Position numbers and translations under genes: made by a program | In this document: positions 12,077-24,947 of the stretch, piece by piece | How the letters are laid out: each line of letters opens with the position of its first letter | How positions within the stretch are numbered: the first letter of the stretch is position 1 | DNA from: Takakia lepidozioides | Taxonomy: Eukaryota > Streptophyta > Takakiopsida > Takakiales > Takakiaceae | Assembly: GCA_030704615.1 (NCBI GenBank) | Contig: CM060733.1 | Span: forward strand, 54,932,001 to 54,996,000 | Length of the DNA stretch: 64,000 nucleotides | Direction of reading: 5' to 3' | Notes under the pieces: model-generated | The model's database searches: none | Told to the model about the DNA's origin: nothing | What the model saw: only the letters and a program-made list of their open reading frames with translations

Positions 12077-13870
12077 GTCTAATAATTGTTTGCTGAAAAG
12101 GGGAATTGCATCGATGATGAATTAAGCTATCCTTGCGCTTTGACTGGGGGCCTGAAACAGGCCCCCCGTGAAGACAAGAAACTGTCCAGTATGCTAATCC
12201 TGGCACTGAGATTGCTTCCCCCCCCCCTCCGTTTTTTTTCCAGTTGTTTCAGTCTGATGATAGATCTGTGCTGCTTTTGAGGTTTGAGCAATGGTCAAGG
12301 ATGTCAAAAAAAAGGGTCGACATTGTCCTAAAGGGCTGACATTGTCCTAAAGGGCTGATATTCCTTGTGGAAGCAAAAAACCCTGAGACCTTGTTGCTTC
12401 GCAATAGTTCCTTAATTGGACAATGTATTCTTACATGGTGTTGCCTCTCTCTAGACTGGATTGGTAGATACATACGTGATGTCTGAAGGGAAGTAACCCA
12501 TCCCCGCATTGGTGGATGATACTTTCTGCAGGTTGGTTGAATAGCAGATGAATTGAACAGCCAGGGATGGTAGAAATACGTTTTAAACTATTCAAGCTGG
12601 TCTGATCAGGTGTCTTTGTTTGTCTTTGACACTCCTCACTGAGAACTGCGCAATGTTGCACCTTCTAATAATTGTTTGCCAAAGAGGGGGATTGCATTGA
12701 TGATGAATTAAGCCATCCTTGTGCTTTGACTGGGGATCTTTTCAGCCCCCTTGTGTAGACAAGAAACTGTCCAGTATGCTAATCCCTTCTTTTTCAAGTT
12801 GTTTCAGTCTGATGCTAGGTCTGTGCTGCTTTTGGAAGATTAAGCAATGGTCAAGGATGTCGAAAATTTTGCGTTATCTTTCCGAAAGGTCAGAAATGCC
12901 TTGTGGAAGCAAAAACCCTGAGACCTTGTTACTTCGCAACAGTTCCTTAATTGGACAATGTATTCTAACATGGCCATGCTTCTATCTAGACTCGATTGGT
13001 GGATACACAGGTGATGGCTGAAGGGAAGATTAACCCATCCTGGCATAGGTGGATGTTACTTTCTGCAGGTTGGTTGAACAGCAGATGAATTGAACAGCCA
13101 GGATGCTACAAATACTTTTTAGACTATTCAAGCTGGTTGGCAGGTGTCTTTGTACAGTGAACATCACCACAACCCATGATTTCACCTAAGAGAACGCTCA
13201 CCTTTGACACTCCTCAGAGAGAAGTGCTCAATGTTGCCATCTTGAAAGGCAGTCTACCCTACATGGTTCCCCTCCATTGTTTAATGATTGTTTGCTGAAG
13301 AGGGAGATTGCATCGCTGATGAATTAAGTTATCCTTGCACTTTGACTGGGGATCTTTCAGGCCCCCGGTGGAGACAAGAAACTGTCCAGTATGCTAATCC
13401 TGGCACATGGGCCCCCTTCTTTTTTTTTGTTAAGTTGCTTCAGTCTCATGATAGATCTGCGCTGCTTTTTCCTGATGAAGCAATGGTCAAGGAAGTCGAA
13501 AATTTTGCGTTATCTTTCCGAAAGGGCAGAAACGCCTTGTGGAAGCAGAAACCCTGAGACCTTGTTGCTTGGCAGCAGTTCCTTCATTGGACAATGTGTC
13601 ATAACATGTTTAGACTCAATTGGTGGATACAAGATACATAGGTGATGTCTGAAAGGAAGATTAACCCATCCCCGCATTGGGTGGGTTTCTGCAGGTTGGT
13701 TGAACAGCAGTTGAAGTAACCAGCCAGGATGCTAGAATTACCTTTTAGACTATTGAAGCTGGGTTGATCAGGTGTCTTTGCACAGTGAACATCACCTCAA
13801 TCCACGATCTCACCTAACCATTGACACCCGTCACAGCGAAGTGCTCGATGTTGTGTCTTGAAAGGCCGTT
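12077..13870. repeat. Three tandem copies of a ~600-bp repeat
   Basis: The word ATTGCAT, followed by GATGAATTAAG and later GACAAGAAACTGTCCAGTAT, recurs at 12105, 12691 and 13307, giving periods of 586 and 616 bp. Each copy goes on through a T-rich tract, TTGTGGAAGCA, CCTGAGACCTTGTT and GGACAATGT. Copy 1 has a strong G/C hairpin at 12146-12166 (GGGGGCCTG, loop AAA, CAGGCCCCC) that is weaker in the other copies, and an extra repeat of CATTGTCCTAAAGGGCTGA. Similar short ORFs in copies 2 and 3 follow from the duplication and show no domain. Confidence 0.85.
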
Positions 13871-15864
13871 TACATGATCCTTGCTTCTTGTGAGCCATGT
13901 TAGCGGCATCAATGTAGGAGCTCATAAATGTTGTCAGTTGGGTGACTGAACACATCAGGGGGTGCAAATCTTGTCAGTTGGGTGAACTGTTCACGTGTAT
14001 CAAATCCTCTTGACCCACGCGAATCAATTGGAGGGCTGTTATTGTTGGCCTGGCACCTCAGGCAAAAGAAAGTGCATTTCAAAGTTGATGGGCCTTTGAA
14101 GTCAGCAAGCTTGCGGGACAAGACTGGGAAATAGTTATGATCGACCTAGGTCATCAATTTTTCTTCAGAGTTGCCCTTTGAACCTTTTCCTTGAACTCCA
14201 CCTGTATGTTTGAGGTGCCCAGGGTACCGGACAAAGGAAATTTTTGTTCTAATCACATAGCTTAGTCCCCTGATCTTCAGTTCGTAATCGCAGTTCATAT
14301 TATGCCGAGTGGATGTTGAGTGAAATACTACAAGTCCATGTACTGAAATGCAACATACATGTGAGCAGGTTGCCAAAGGTTCCCATCCATCTGACCAGCC
14401 TTATGTGCCCATCAGAGACTTGGGTTTGGCTGTTCGTGTCTATTCTGGCATTGCCACCAACCTAGACCCAACCCAATCCTGGTCCTAACAATCCTTCACA
14501 CTCCCTGAAAACTGTTATGAGAGCTACTCAGAAGAGGCCTGCCACTAATGAAACCTTATTCCTTCTCATGAGGTATCAATATTGTTGTAAACTTACGAAT
14601 CATACAATATGCTTGTTTCTCACTTAGTTGACCTTGCTCCAACATCCATATGGTTGGATTCACCTGGCTATGTTCATGCCCCTACAGAAGAAACATTGTA
14701 CTGACTACCAACCTGAGGGTGAGGGGTAGGAAAGAGGGCAAGGATGTGAAGATTTAGTACTTGGCGGGTGTCACCCCCCAGACATAAGAAGCTCAGTTGT
14801 CACCATTCCTGGCTGTGGCCACCCAGACCCACAGGGCAACTAATGTTAATCCAGCCGAGATGTATCCATTGACTCAGCCATTTCAGCCACTTTAGTGATT
14901 CCGTGTGTCTAGGATTTTAATCGTGATGGTAGATTCTTGTATGCCAAGGCCTGGCAACACTTCTGAATATATTCAGCAACCATAGTCAGAGTCTTTGCAT
15001 TTTGATAAAAGCTATGAAGCCTCTCCCACCAGTTCAAAAAATGGAGTAAAGGATATGTACTGAAATATCCATCCATTGACAGCTTGTCAGTCTTTATTTA
15101 TACACTAAATCAGGTCCCCACAACTGCTAGAAGAACTCTTGTTGACTCCTTTTGGTTGTCTTTCAAAATCCGTGGTGATGGTGGAGGAACTACCCCTGCT
15201 GCAAGTCTGAAATTCAACAAATAACTGTGCCTGTTCGACCCTGCCATCCTGCCTTACTCAAAACTGCTAGTTATTACAAACCTTTACACTCAAACTTACA
15301 CAATTTATCTTTAAGTTCCTAAATGCTATGAAGAAGCTCCAGGGATAATACAAACGAGTGCGGAGAAGGAAAGAAGGAGCGATGCAACCTGAGACAGGAA
15401 ACCACAAAAGGCTGGAGCGCGCCAGAAGGGGGGGAAACCCAAGGGGATCAAAAAGGGGAGGGACCGGCAGCAACCACGAACGTAACCACGCCGACCACCA
15501 GTGAAGAGGAGCATGAATAGGAGCACAGTGAAGGGGAAAAACTGAGCGGGCAAGGCGAGAAGTGATAATCCACATCAAGGAAGTCATCAAGAGATGGGGA
15601 AAACAAGATCCCGAAAAAGAACGGAGACCTCGAAGGTCGTGAGCTCACAGAATGTGACAGAGAGGAGTGAATGGGCCAGGAGACAGCAGTGAGAGAGAAC
15701 AGAGAACTGCGGCTGGAGCCCAACACACACTCGGCGAAAAACGGCTAAGTCCCAAGTTAGCCTCTCCCTTGGATTGTGAAAAGGAGAGCCAATATTTGTT
15801 TTAAGAGAAAAAAGAATCTCTCTTTTTTTTCCTTTTCTTTTTTAGAGAAGGGGATAGGCCCATT
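13871..15864. other. Stretch without a supported gene
   Basis: Short ORFs only. A purine-rich GGAAAGAAGG-type block spans about 15340-15720 and yields artificial minus-strand ORFs. Nothing else is recognised. Confidence 0.4.
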
Positions 15865-15911
15865 TTATTGAATCAGTATTGACCCTTTTCTTCCTTGTTA
15901 TTGAATCAGTA

Positions 15912-16590
15912 CCCCATGGTAGATTGTGAGCAATAACGGTATCTAGAGGCCAACTCAAGTCTATCCACCTTAGGATTTGGATACCCATATATCTCTATAT
16001 GGGTATCCAATGCAAAAAAAAACTCGTGAACTAGCAAATCCATGATAACATTGTTAAAGATTATAACATTTGATCAAAGACAATCTTTGCGGCTATGATG
16101 GCCTAATCTCTTGAGCACGATGATTCTCCCTTACCGATGAATTACGAGCTGTAATGAGTTAAGTATTAGAGTTGTTGAGATGATGGTTGCATGTTACGAT
16201 AGCCATATTCTTGGTTTTTATGACTGTTGATCACTAAGGCAACTAGAATTTGATGATATATCATTGAGTATGTTGCGTCAAGACACCTAGGTAGTAGTTA
16301 CCAAACAACCATCTGGATTTTGTAAAAGAGGTCCAACGGATGGACAAGTGGACATGTCATTTTATGTTTATCGGTGTGTACAATGAGGGTGTTGGACGGA
16401 TGTTGTAGAAGATGAACATAAAAGGCTTGTAAACTATGTGTTGTGAATTTCTTGTGTGATGATGTTTGATCAATTCCGTGTGAATGTTTTTGAAGGTGTT
16501 AGTCTACATTTAGTACCCTAGTCCGAGACTCTTTCTGAGTTTACAATTCGTTCAATCATTTAGATGAGGCCTAGAAGATGAGAATTTGAT
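15912..16590 (+). repeat. Left inverted arm, ~680 bp
   Basis: It pairs with 19671-20383. Shared landmarks include GGATACCCATATAT, GAGTTAAG.ATTAGAGTTGTTG, AGGGTGTTGGACG and GTTTTTGAAGGTGT. Small indels separate the arms, so the copy is not recent. Confidence 0.85.
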
Positions 16591-16689
16591 CAAGTTTAGT
16601 TTTTGTACGATTTTATGAGTTTCTCATCCCATTGTGCTGAGGCTCGAGGTCCGGGTGACGTGGGTCTCAACATCTTCGAAACAAAGGTA

Positions 16690-17545
16690 TTATGTCGATC
16701 ATTTGGGCATGAATCGTCAAGGATTTTGCTGGGATTTGAGCTGCAATTGTCAACGGAAGAAATTGAGATGGCCTTAGCTGGTATAATACTACCCTTTGGA
16801 CTGGCGGTTATTGTTTCTTATGTTATTTTCAAAGTCTTGAAGCTGCATTCAAATTTCGGTTCGTTTACGATATTCATTGGTGGCGCTCTTTCCATTACCG
16901 CCTGCCCTGTGCTTGCCCGAATCCTAGCTAAGCAGAAACTTCTAACTACTGAGGTGGGTTTTCTCTCGTGACTCAAATATTAGAGAAATTGATCATGATC
17001 CATTGTAATTGGACAATGCTTGAGAGTAAACTGACATGTTCGAGGGTCTACATGACAAATTTGGGAAGAAGAAAAACAACAACACAACAACCAACATTCA
17101 CAAGGGAAATGTTAGCCAAAAACTAAAACCTTGGACCCACAAAAATATTGACAGTTCGATTTGAGTTCCTCCTCTCGCATCCGAAGGAAAAGATGTGCTG
17201 AAAATTGCAGATCGACGAGATAGTCATGTCGGCAGCAGCCGAAAACGACATTGTGGCGTGGATATCCTTAGCCCTCGCAGTCACCATACCAAATGTTGGA
17301 TCATCGCCTATATTGGCCTTATGGGTTCTTGTACTGGGGATTGTTTTTCTAGCTCTAATGCCATCTATTAGTTCACCCCATTGCATTTGTCTAGGAGGAG
17401 CCAATTCCAGAGCCCATAATCGCTTTTACACTTGTGTTAGTTTTGACAGCAGCTAATTTACTTTCTGATCTTATTGGAATTCACGTCATTTTGGGGGCAT
17501 TCATCCGCAGGCTCATCATTCCCAAAGAGGGTCCATTTGTAGGTT
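16690..17545 (+). pseudogene. Broken plant cation/H+ antiporter (CHX-like) fragment
   Basis: CHX proteins are CPA2-type endomembrane or plasma-membrane K+/H+ exchangers of about 800 residues. Only part of the membrane domain is here. Exon A ends at 16953 with LSITACPVLARILAKQKL; the intron is 16954-17210 (GTGGGT donor, AAAATTGCAG acceptor). Exon B starts at 17211 with IDEIVMSAAAENDIVAWI, matching the conserved MSAAA.ND.AAW segment. After about 17370 the frame is lost. It resumes as LTAANLLSDLIGIHVILGAF and LIIPKEGPFVG, which matches the family's IGIH..FGAF...VPKEGPFA segment, then a TAG. The N-terminal helices and the whole cytosolic half are missing. It lies between inverted arms, so capture by a transposon is the likely origin. 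Confidence 0.75.
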
Positions 17546-19670
17546 AGTCTTTCTCCAACATCAACTTTCTTTCCTTCATTATCTTGATGTCTACTGTGTT
17601 GACACACAATTGACTATATCGAATTTCTCTATCTCGCTCCTGGATCCGTCACAGTCCATCTGGTCCACATATCCCCCACGAGCCACAACCTGCAGCACCA
17701 CACACATCTGCCTGCATCAATCCCTCCTTACTGCAATTTCTCCACATATCCCCGACGAGCCACAATCTGCAGCACCATTGTTTCTGCAGAACGAAGAGAA
17801 GGAGAAGCTATGGTACCAAGCGGGAATACTAGAATTTTTGAAGTAGTCGTCCAATTTCGACTATTGTCAGTGCCGGAAAATTATTAAAATATTAAAAAAT
17901 ACTCCGACTATAGTCAGCCACAAGGTCGGCCGGCTCAGCCGGACCACGGTAATAGAAAACGGGCCTATTTCCGCGGTAGCCGCTTTCCATCCGTCCGAGC
18001 ATTATTATGTTATAATCGGCACCGACTACCATTGTCTAATAGCACTGTTGTGCTATAATCGGCACCGACTACTCAGGTTCGGTAACTACCGAACCCATAT
18101 TTTCTGATCCGAATCTAAGGTCGAAACCAATGATGATGGAGAACTTGGAATTTTTTTTACCGGAAAAGCAATCCAAAACTACCTCCACAAGGGATAAATT
18201 TGGCAAAAAATCCATAAAATATGTTCTGCTCATGCTGCTCATGCTCATGCTTAATCCCGCTCACTGTCATGCAACATCCGCACCTGGTTGATATTGAGGC
18301 ATCAACCAACATACATTGCGACCCTACTCGATTCTGGTTGGGGTTTGGCTCGGGTTTGTTTAATTTTGATGTTATACTTGCAGAGTCTACAGTCGGATCC
18401 TCATCTCTAGGCAATATGCCGCTAGGCCAATCTCCGCGGCGTATTGTACCACCATGGTCATCCTAGCCTCAAGCACAGACAACGGACAGGGCTATTATAG
18501 TCTGGCCTCCACGTGGGAGCTAACTCCGGGGTGAACTAGTTCGAGAAATTGGAAAAGTGCTCATGCTTCACTTGATAAAGATACGTATGCTTTGGGCATA
18601 CATGTCTTAGATTTTGGTGCTCTAGGAGATGTTGATGCATATTCTACGTGCATGTTACCTACTGTTTTGTAGGAATTTTTGAGCAATTTTTTTTCGGATT
18701 CTGTGGTAGCAACTGTTTTGAGGATCCATCAAGACCTACAAGACTGAGCCTTTGGCCTGGAGTACTTTGTTCGAGGGGGTTTTGATGTAGTGGGCTTGAG
18801 GGTTGTAGGAGATGTGCAGGCGGCACTCTATGACTATTCTTATAAATCGCAAAGCTGGTGGGCCGTCAGCTGAAAGGAGTCAGCATGAATTGCACACTCG
18901 GGGGGGGGGGGGGGACATCGTCATATTCGGATGCTCTTCGCTCTACAAAAAGACCCAAGGCCAAGTCACAATCGACCAGGCAAATGGCAATTATGGAAGA
19001 GTCGGTGAGGGAAAAGTGTACTTTAGTGATGAAGTACAGGTGTTGGATGTACATCCTCCGGCGTTTGTATTATCAAATGAATTGTATGTAGCCTAAATGT
19101 ACCCATGATCTGTTGTCAATTTCAGCCCTACAGATGCTTCAATGGGCCTTGCGCTTCCGTTGTGAAACGATGTGCTACTATTGATAGGATTTTGTGATCT
19201 CGATGAAGTTTGTGTTGCACTTTATTTTACTCTCGATAGCAAATTTCTAGAGGAAAAGGAAAATTTGTATGAGATGAGCACTACCACCAATTATCATTTG
19301 AATACTAGTGCCACCATTTATCAATTGCATAGAGAGTTTGGAGATTCATTTGGTGGAAAAAGCCGAGATATTCTGAATTAGCAGCTTGTCACTCCCGATT
19401 TCAACCATTCATATATCTAGACGAGGGTGAACTATTGCATGCCCTTGAGATAAGTTTTTGTGGAAACTTACTCGTCCACATGATCAAGTCCCAATATTTT
19501 CATTGCCAATTTTTTGTAAATGGCTTATGCTCCTATAGATCTGCTTGACAAAGTACGTCTAACAAAAGCACCACTATCCATCTTAAAATTGTGTGTGCAT
19601 TTTATGTTTAACATTATTTCCTCAAGACTTTTCCCCTACATTTCTTCTGCTAACAATTGCAGCTCTCAAC
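17546..19670. other. Interior of the inverted-repeat element, no gene seen
   Basis: It contains a short direct repeat TATAATCGGCACCGACTAC at about 18011 and 18053, and 15 consecutive G at 18900-18914. ORFs up to 94 codons show no recognisable domain. Confidence 0.4.
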
Positions 19671-20383
19671 AAATTATCATCTTCTAGGCCTCATCTTAAA
19701 GAGTGAACAAATTGTAAACTCGCAAAAACAACCCTCAAGAGTCTGGGACATGGGTACTAAATGTAGACTGACACCTTCAAAAACATTCAGACGAAGTTGA
19801 TTAGACAACATCACACAAGAAATTCACAACACATAACTTAGCATACCCTAAAGCCTTTTATGTATTAGAACTCCTACAACAAACGTCCAACACCCTCATT
19901 GTACATACCGATGAACATAAAAAAAAGCATGACCATTTGTCCATTCCTCGGTCTTCTTTCACCAAAGCTAGAAGGTTGTCTGGTCACTACCAGCCGTCAG
20001 GTGTCTAGGCGCAATGGGCTCAACGATACGTCATCAAATCCTAGTTGCCTTAGAGATCAATAGTTTTCATGATGAGAATCAAGAGTATGGCTCTCGTAGC
20101 ATGTAACCGTCATCTCAACAACTCTAATCCTTAACTCACTACGGTTTATAATTTATCTGTAAGGGATAATCACTGTGGCGAAGAGATTGGGCCCTCACAA
20201 CAGCTAGCTGCAAAGATCGTCTTTGATTGAATGTTATAATCTTAACAATGCTACAATGGATTTGCTTCATGAGTTTTGTTTCGCATTGGCTACCCATGGT
20301 AGATATATGGGTATCCAAACCATAGAGTGGGTAGACTTGAATTTACCTCTAGATGCTATTATGACTCATAATCTACCATGGGG
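19671..20383 (-). repeat. Right inverted arm, ~710 bp
   Basis: Reverse complement of 15912-16590 with substitutions and small indels. It ends at AATCTACCATGGGG. Confidence 0.85.
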
Positions 20384-20519
20384 GACTACTTCCATTGAGG
20401 TTTTCAAATCCCATGTCCCGCCTCCCATTTCTTTTAGGACTTTAGGGGTTACCAATTTTTTAATTTCCTTGATTACATAGCTTCCAAGATCTTGTCGAGA
20501 CCATCCCATGTTTGGTGAT

Positions 20520-20785
20520 ATCAATGTTTTTTGTTTTTTGTTTTTTCTATTTAATTTAAAATTAATGGAAACTACTAGGAGCGACAGCACACAAATCAGA
20601 CCCCTTACTTATAGTGGGAGGAAAAAATAACCTCTTTCAGAGTGACCTCGCTGTGAAGGCTTTCGCATGGGACACTGCCCAAGGGAAGGGGGAGAAGACA
20701 TACCACAACCATCAAGGTAGGAGGATTTGACCCCAGAATCATTTGGGTGGCACTGAGTGCACTATCAAGTACTGTTGGTCAATGT
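20520..20785 (-). mobile_element. tRNA-derived SINE, degenerate copy
   Basis: It matches the element at 27490-27785 in the same orientation. Shared words (plus strand) are GGAGCGAC, GAGGAAAAAATAACCTC, CCCAAGGGAAGGGGGA and GGGTGGCACTGAGTGC. The tail side (20520-20560) is T-rich on the plus strand, so A-rich on the element's own strand. The tRNA-like head near 20740-20785 is badly worn. Confidence 0.6.
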
Positions 20786-22628
20786 TAAGAGTTGATATTT
20801 CCATACATAAAAACACTATGCCATTGTAAACATGGATCATAATTCCATCATGACCACCAATTTTGAACTAGCTGCCAAGTTCTCAAAACTGATGTTTTCA
20901 AGTTTTATTGCAAACTCCTATTTGTGGTAGCTAGTTGCAACCCGCTATGCTATTTTGGATAGTTCAATGTCAAAACATAACTCAAAATGTGACCAAACAT
21001 TGAGTTCATGATGGACGAGGTGGTCCAACATTTGTGACATCCCTATATTATGTGTTTGGACTAACGTTCAGAAATATGATTTAAAAAATATATATAATTT
21101 AATCAATTAATACAAATTTAAATAATATGGTGGCAATAAAGAAATATCAAATAATCATAAGGCAGCCTACTAAGAATTAAAAATAATATTTTTTTTAAAT
21201 GTTAATTGATATATGTGGTGGTCTTAAACTGCCAAATAACGTCACTGTCATGAAGTTTAACCTCAACAATTTCATGCAACAATTGACGCTACACTCATGT
21301 GTTCAGAAGTAGATAAATATATTTTTGAAAAATATTGTGAGTATCGTATAATTTGGTATTTGATTTCATACATGTGTCAACCATACATATATCATTTCAT
21401 GAAAAAGGATGAGGACAACAGATAGGGTAGAAGCACCCATTGCGGTGCAAACCCCTTCTTTGCTGTTGAGTAGCTATTAGTTCTAAGTCATACGAGCATT
21501 AGATTAGGATCAGAGATGCACGTAAAATGGCCCCAATGCGCACCCACCATGGCTCACAAAGACTCTATTGGTGGCTCGTTGTTAAATGCACTCTGCAGCC
21601 TCTATGTAACACAATAAACAGATCATGATAGACCACCATAGGATCACATTTGGGAGTCTCCAATCTGAAACTACACCATGATAAGATCATATCACTTTCT
21701 TGCTAGAAACAAAAAAATTCATATCTCCACCATGAAAGTTGTACAAAATTACTAAGTTGGGACCTGCATAGCTCAAAGATGATCGGAATTCAGCCTCTAC
21801 GTAAGATACATAAACAAATATGTGGGGTCATCTTGACAACTAATAGGCCACCACATGATTAAATTTAGGAGTGTCCAGACTCCATAGTCCAATCTCTAAC
21901 TACACCATGACAAGATCACATCACCTCCTTGCTAGAAAAAAAAAAAATTATATCTCCACCATGAAAGTTGTACAAAATTACTAAGTTGGGACCTACATAG
22001 CTCAAAGGTGCTCATAATTCAACTCTGCAAATCTTTATTGTAAGACTTGCCGCTCTCATCTTTCAATTTGCAAACTTGTCGTTAATCTGTCAAATTTCAG
22101 AGTCCTTAAATAACATTAATGACATCTTTCACGTGGATCAAGCACAAGCTGAAACTGTAGCCACCATTCGATAGACAAACAGCTCATGTAAGTCGTTAAT
22201 TAACAACATGGCTTGTTCACATATCTACAGAAGCAAATCAATGAGACAGTTGGCTTCCATCTGTTTGTTATGCAATATTGTCATCTGTCTCTGTAGAAGC
22301 ACCATATGTTTTTTGCTATTGTGAAGATTGCTACAGTGAGAGACATATGTACAGAAGGTGCCGGCCTGCTACAACACATTGTACTTGCAAGCTTGATGTT
22401 AAACGACAACTATCTATCATTCATGCACTTAGGAATCGCGCTTTGCACTATAGATGCAAGAAGCCACATATATTTCCAGCATATTGGTGCATTTATCGAC
22501 ATCAAAATGAGGAGGAAGACAACATTGTAGCGGCAAATATGTGAGCTTACGTTGTAGGAGAGTACATATGGAGATTGAATCTAGTTGAATCTAGTTGAAA
22601 ATATTAAGAGAATAATATAGTATTTATA
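20786..22628. other. AT-rich stretch without a supported gene
   Basis: It holds only short ORFs and a ~230-bp tandem duplication at about 21590-22030. Confidence 0.4.
21590..22030. repeat. Tandem duplication of ~230 bp
   Basis: ATATCTCCACCATGAAAGTT and the following GTACAAAATTACTAAGTTGG occur at about 21721 and again at 21950, a period of 229 bp. Similarity extends upstream through CTACACCATGA.AAGATCA in both copies. Confidence 0.8.
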
Positions 22629-24947
22629 ATGGCATTGCCCCGTAGCAGTAGACGCACAGGACCTACATCGAGTAGAAGAAGTCATGCCGAACCTCCATAT
22701 GTGCAACTACCGGCAGCAGCACAAAAATCAAAAGGAAAGAGAAACAAACGAATTCCACCTGCATCTTCCAACGAGCCTGATCCACTATCGATACCATCTA
22801 CCGGCATCCTCCAGCCCGTTCCACTATCTCCACCACCTACAAGCAGCGTGCAGTTTAATCTTCCTACCAGCAGTACACGCAAGCTACAATGTAGATTGAT
22901 TACAAAGATGGTGTGGACAAAAGAGCAAATGGCTAAAGTGGTTTATGCTCTCGATGATGGCTGGATAAGTTCAACTCGGGAAGTTGCACGATAGTTCCAC
23001 CTCCCTCCATCTAGCATTCGAAGATGGTTAAATGGTATGCATATTTTGTCTATGCTACTTTTGTACGTGCTTAATTTACAATTCTATGCTACATCTCTAA
23101 CAAATTTCTAACGCGTTTTGCACGTGTCACAACCACCAAACAGTCTGGTTCAACAATTGTGTTAACTGCAGATGAAGAGAGCGAATTGGTTAGTTGGATC
23201 ATAGATGCACAAAATGCTAGAAAATGTGTAAATTTGCCGATGTTACGTGTTAGAGTGAAAACGTTGATTTCTTATCGACCAAATCCATTCTCGAATGGAA
23301 ATCCTTGGAGAAGTTGGTAGGCTACATTTAGAAAACGTCATCCAGAGATCGTTGAAAGAACTGCCGAGGGTCTGGAGAGAGCTTGTGCAGCAAACGTCAG
23401 TGCACGCATTGTTCATCCTTTCTATGAATATCTAAGAGAGATTTATCAAAAAACAACAGTATAAAGCACGTCAAGTGTGAAATTGTGACGAGAGTGGTAT
23501 CCAAGCTGGTAGAACATTGGGCATGGGTGTACTGGCCAAAAAAAAGAGCAGAGATGTTTATGGTGTGTTGTCTGCCTCAAGATAGTGGGTTACTGTTTTG
23601 TCTTGTGTAAATGCTGCTAGGGCAAGCAATTCCCAATTTTTATGTGTTCAAAGGCAAAACAAGATTTCCTCGAATAAACTCCATCGCAGGATGTGAGATG
23701 AGCGCAGCCATGGCTCTTCAGAAGAAAGCATGGATGACTGCAGAGTTGTTTGCTAATTGGTTGATACATTTCAAGAGAATGTGTCAGGTGGGATTTCGCT
23801 ATCAAATCGACACTTGTTGATACTTGACAACCATGGCTCTCCACATTTCTGAGCAGACAATCATCACGGCAGCAGCTATGGGTCTCGACATCTTAACCAT
23901 TCCAGCACATACATCGCATAAGTTGCAGCCGTTAGATGTTTCATGCTTTGGACCTTTTAAACATTATTTAAAAGTAGAACGAAGCTTGTTCATGATGGAA
24001 CATGGAGGCGAAGTTGACAAAGAGCACTTGGCCCAATTGGCATGCAAGGCGTTGAGACAATCGCTCACTCCATCAAATATCATCTCTGATTTTCGAAAGA
24101 CTAGAATTTGGCCATTGGAGTGTATAGCTATGGATGACAACTTTGGGCCCAGCGTCGACTTGGATGTTACGGTAGAATTACTACCGCTGAGAAAAACTAC
24201 CGATTTCACACATGAGAGTGGTCAGATAGATGGACATGAGCTGAACATACAAACACCAATTGTGCCAGCATGATGGGCAATGAAGATGTGTACAGGCCTG
24301 ATATGAGTCAATTTGCCCAAGACGATTTTGATCCCGAGACTCAATTTCCGAATGAAATGGCTACAATTGAGATGGCTGGAATTGTGGACAAGGAGTCCGT
24401 GCAACAGGGAGGTGTTGCGATCATATCAACTATTGCAGATATTGTGGTGAGCGAACATGTGCAACATGTAGGTCTTGCAGGTCTTGCGATTGTATCGACT
24501 ACTAGTGCATATATTGTCTTGTTTGCAAGCACCGATCGTGATATTACGACAGTACGTGTAGTGCATTGTTGACATCTGCAGAGTACCTAGCACATGTCAA
24601 TGATAAAGCTAATAAAAAACTAGCTTTGTTAAAGGAAAGAGAGATCGAGAAAGCACAAAAAGTGTTGACAGTGAATCAGTAAAAATGTTAGCAACTACTC
24701 GTCGACTTGAGAGAGAAGCAAAAATTGTAGCCAGGCAAGACGAAAAAAAATTGAATATGTGGTACAAGGAACAAGATGACATTTTCATTAAGTTCTTTAA
24801 AGGTGGTGTGTTGCTTGATAATGCATACACGCCTAAATTAAGGCGAAGTACTGCAGAAGAGACCATGGCAAGAGCGAGTAGACTGGATGTACTACGATTG
24901 AGCAGATTGGTGAGAGCCATAGTAGACCTAGCTACAGCTCCGTTGTA
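22629..24947 (+). pseudogene. pogo/Tigger-like (Tc1-mariner) transposase remnant
   Basis: Plus-strand fragments, in order: an N-terminal basic Ser/Pro-rich part; a helix-turn-helix region (WTKEQMAKVVYALDDGWIS, then PSSIRRWLNG); a CENP-B-like region (LTADEESELVSWIIDAQNAR, FRKRHPEIVERTAEGLERAC); then the DDE_1-type catalytic domain with NCDESGIQAGRTLGMGVLAK, LLILDNHGSP and LTIPAHTSHKLQPLDVSCFG, ending in DFRKTRIWPLE. The D..G and D.HGS motifs supply two catalytic acids. In-frame stops occur at about 22993 and 23319, and the frame is broken between DNHGSP and HISEQT (about 23845). A Lys/Glu-rich, coiled-coil-like C-terminal piece (24685-24947) follows after further stops. It is inactive. I did not identify its terminal repeats. 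Confidence 0.75.

Larger units (their letters stand above)
15912..20383. mobile_element. Long-inverted-repeat element carrying a captured antiporter fragment (Pack-MULE-like)
   Basis: The left arm (15912 to about 16590) matches the reverse complement of the right arm (about 19671 to 20383) over nearly its whole length. Both outer ends read CCCCATGGTAGATT, and both inner ends read GATGAGGCCTAGAAGATGA. Between the arms sits a cation/H+ antiporter fragment (16690-17545) with an intron, then non-coding sequence. Long terminal inverted repeats around a host gene piece are the hallmark of Pack-MULEs. No transposase is present. I could not find a clean 9-bp target duplication; 14 bp (TTATTGAATCAGTA) occur twice just left of the element, at 15865 and 15898. 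An ordinary inverted duplication is the alternative. Confidence 0.65.

Noticed and set aside
12719-13645. Similar ORFs of 100 and 84 codons as a gene pair
   Set aside because: The similarity is explained by the tandem DNA repeat. Copy 1 breaks the frame and no domain is seen.
15267-15726. Overlapping Ser/Phe/Leu-rich minus-strand ORFs
   Set aside because: They arise from a purine-rich tract on the plus strand and have biased composition without motifs.
15898-20392. Target site duplication for the inverted-repeat element
   Set aside because: The 9 bases left (GAATCAGTA) and right (GACTACTTC) of the arms do not match, so no duplication is claimed.
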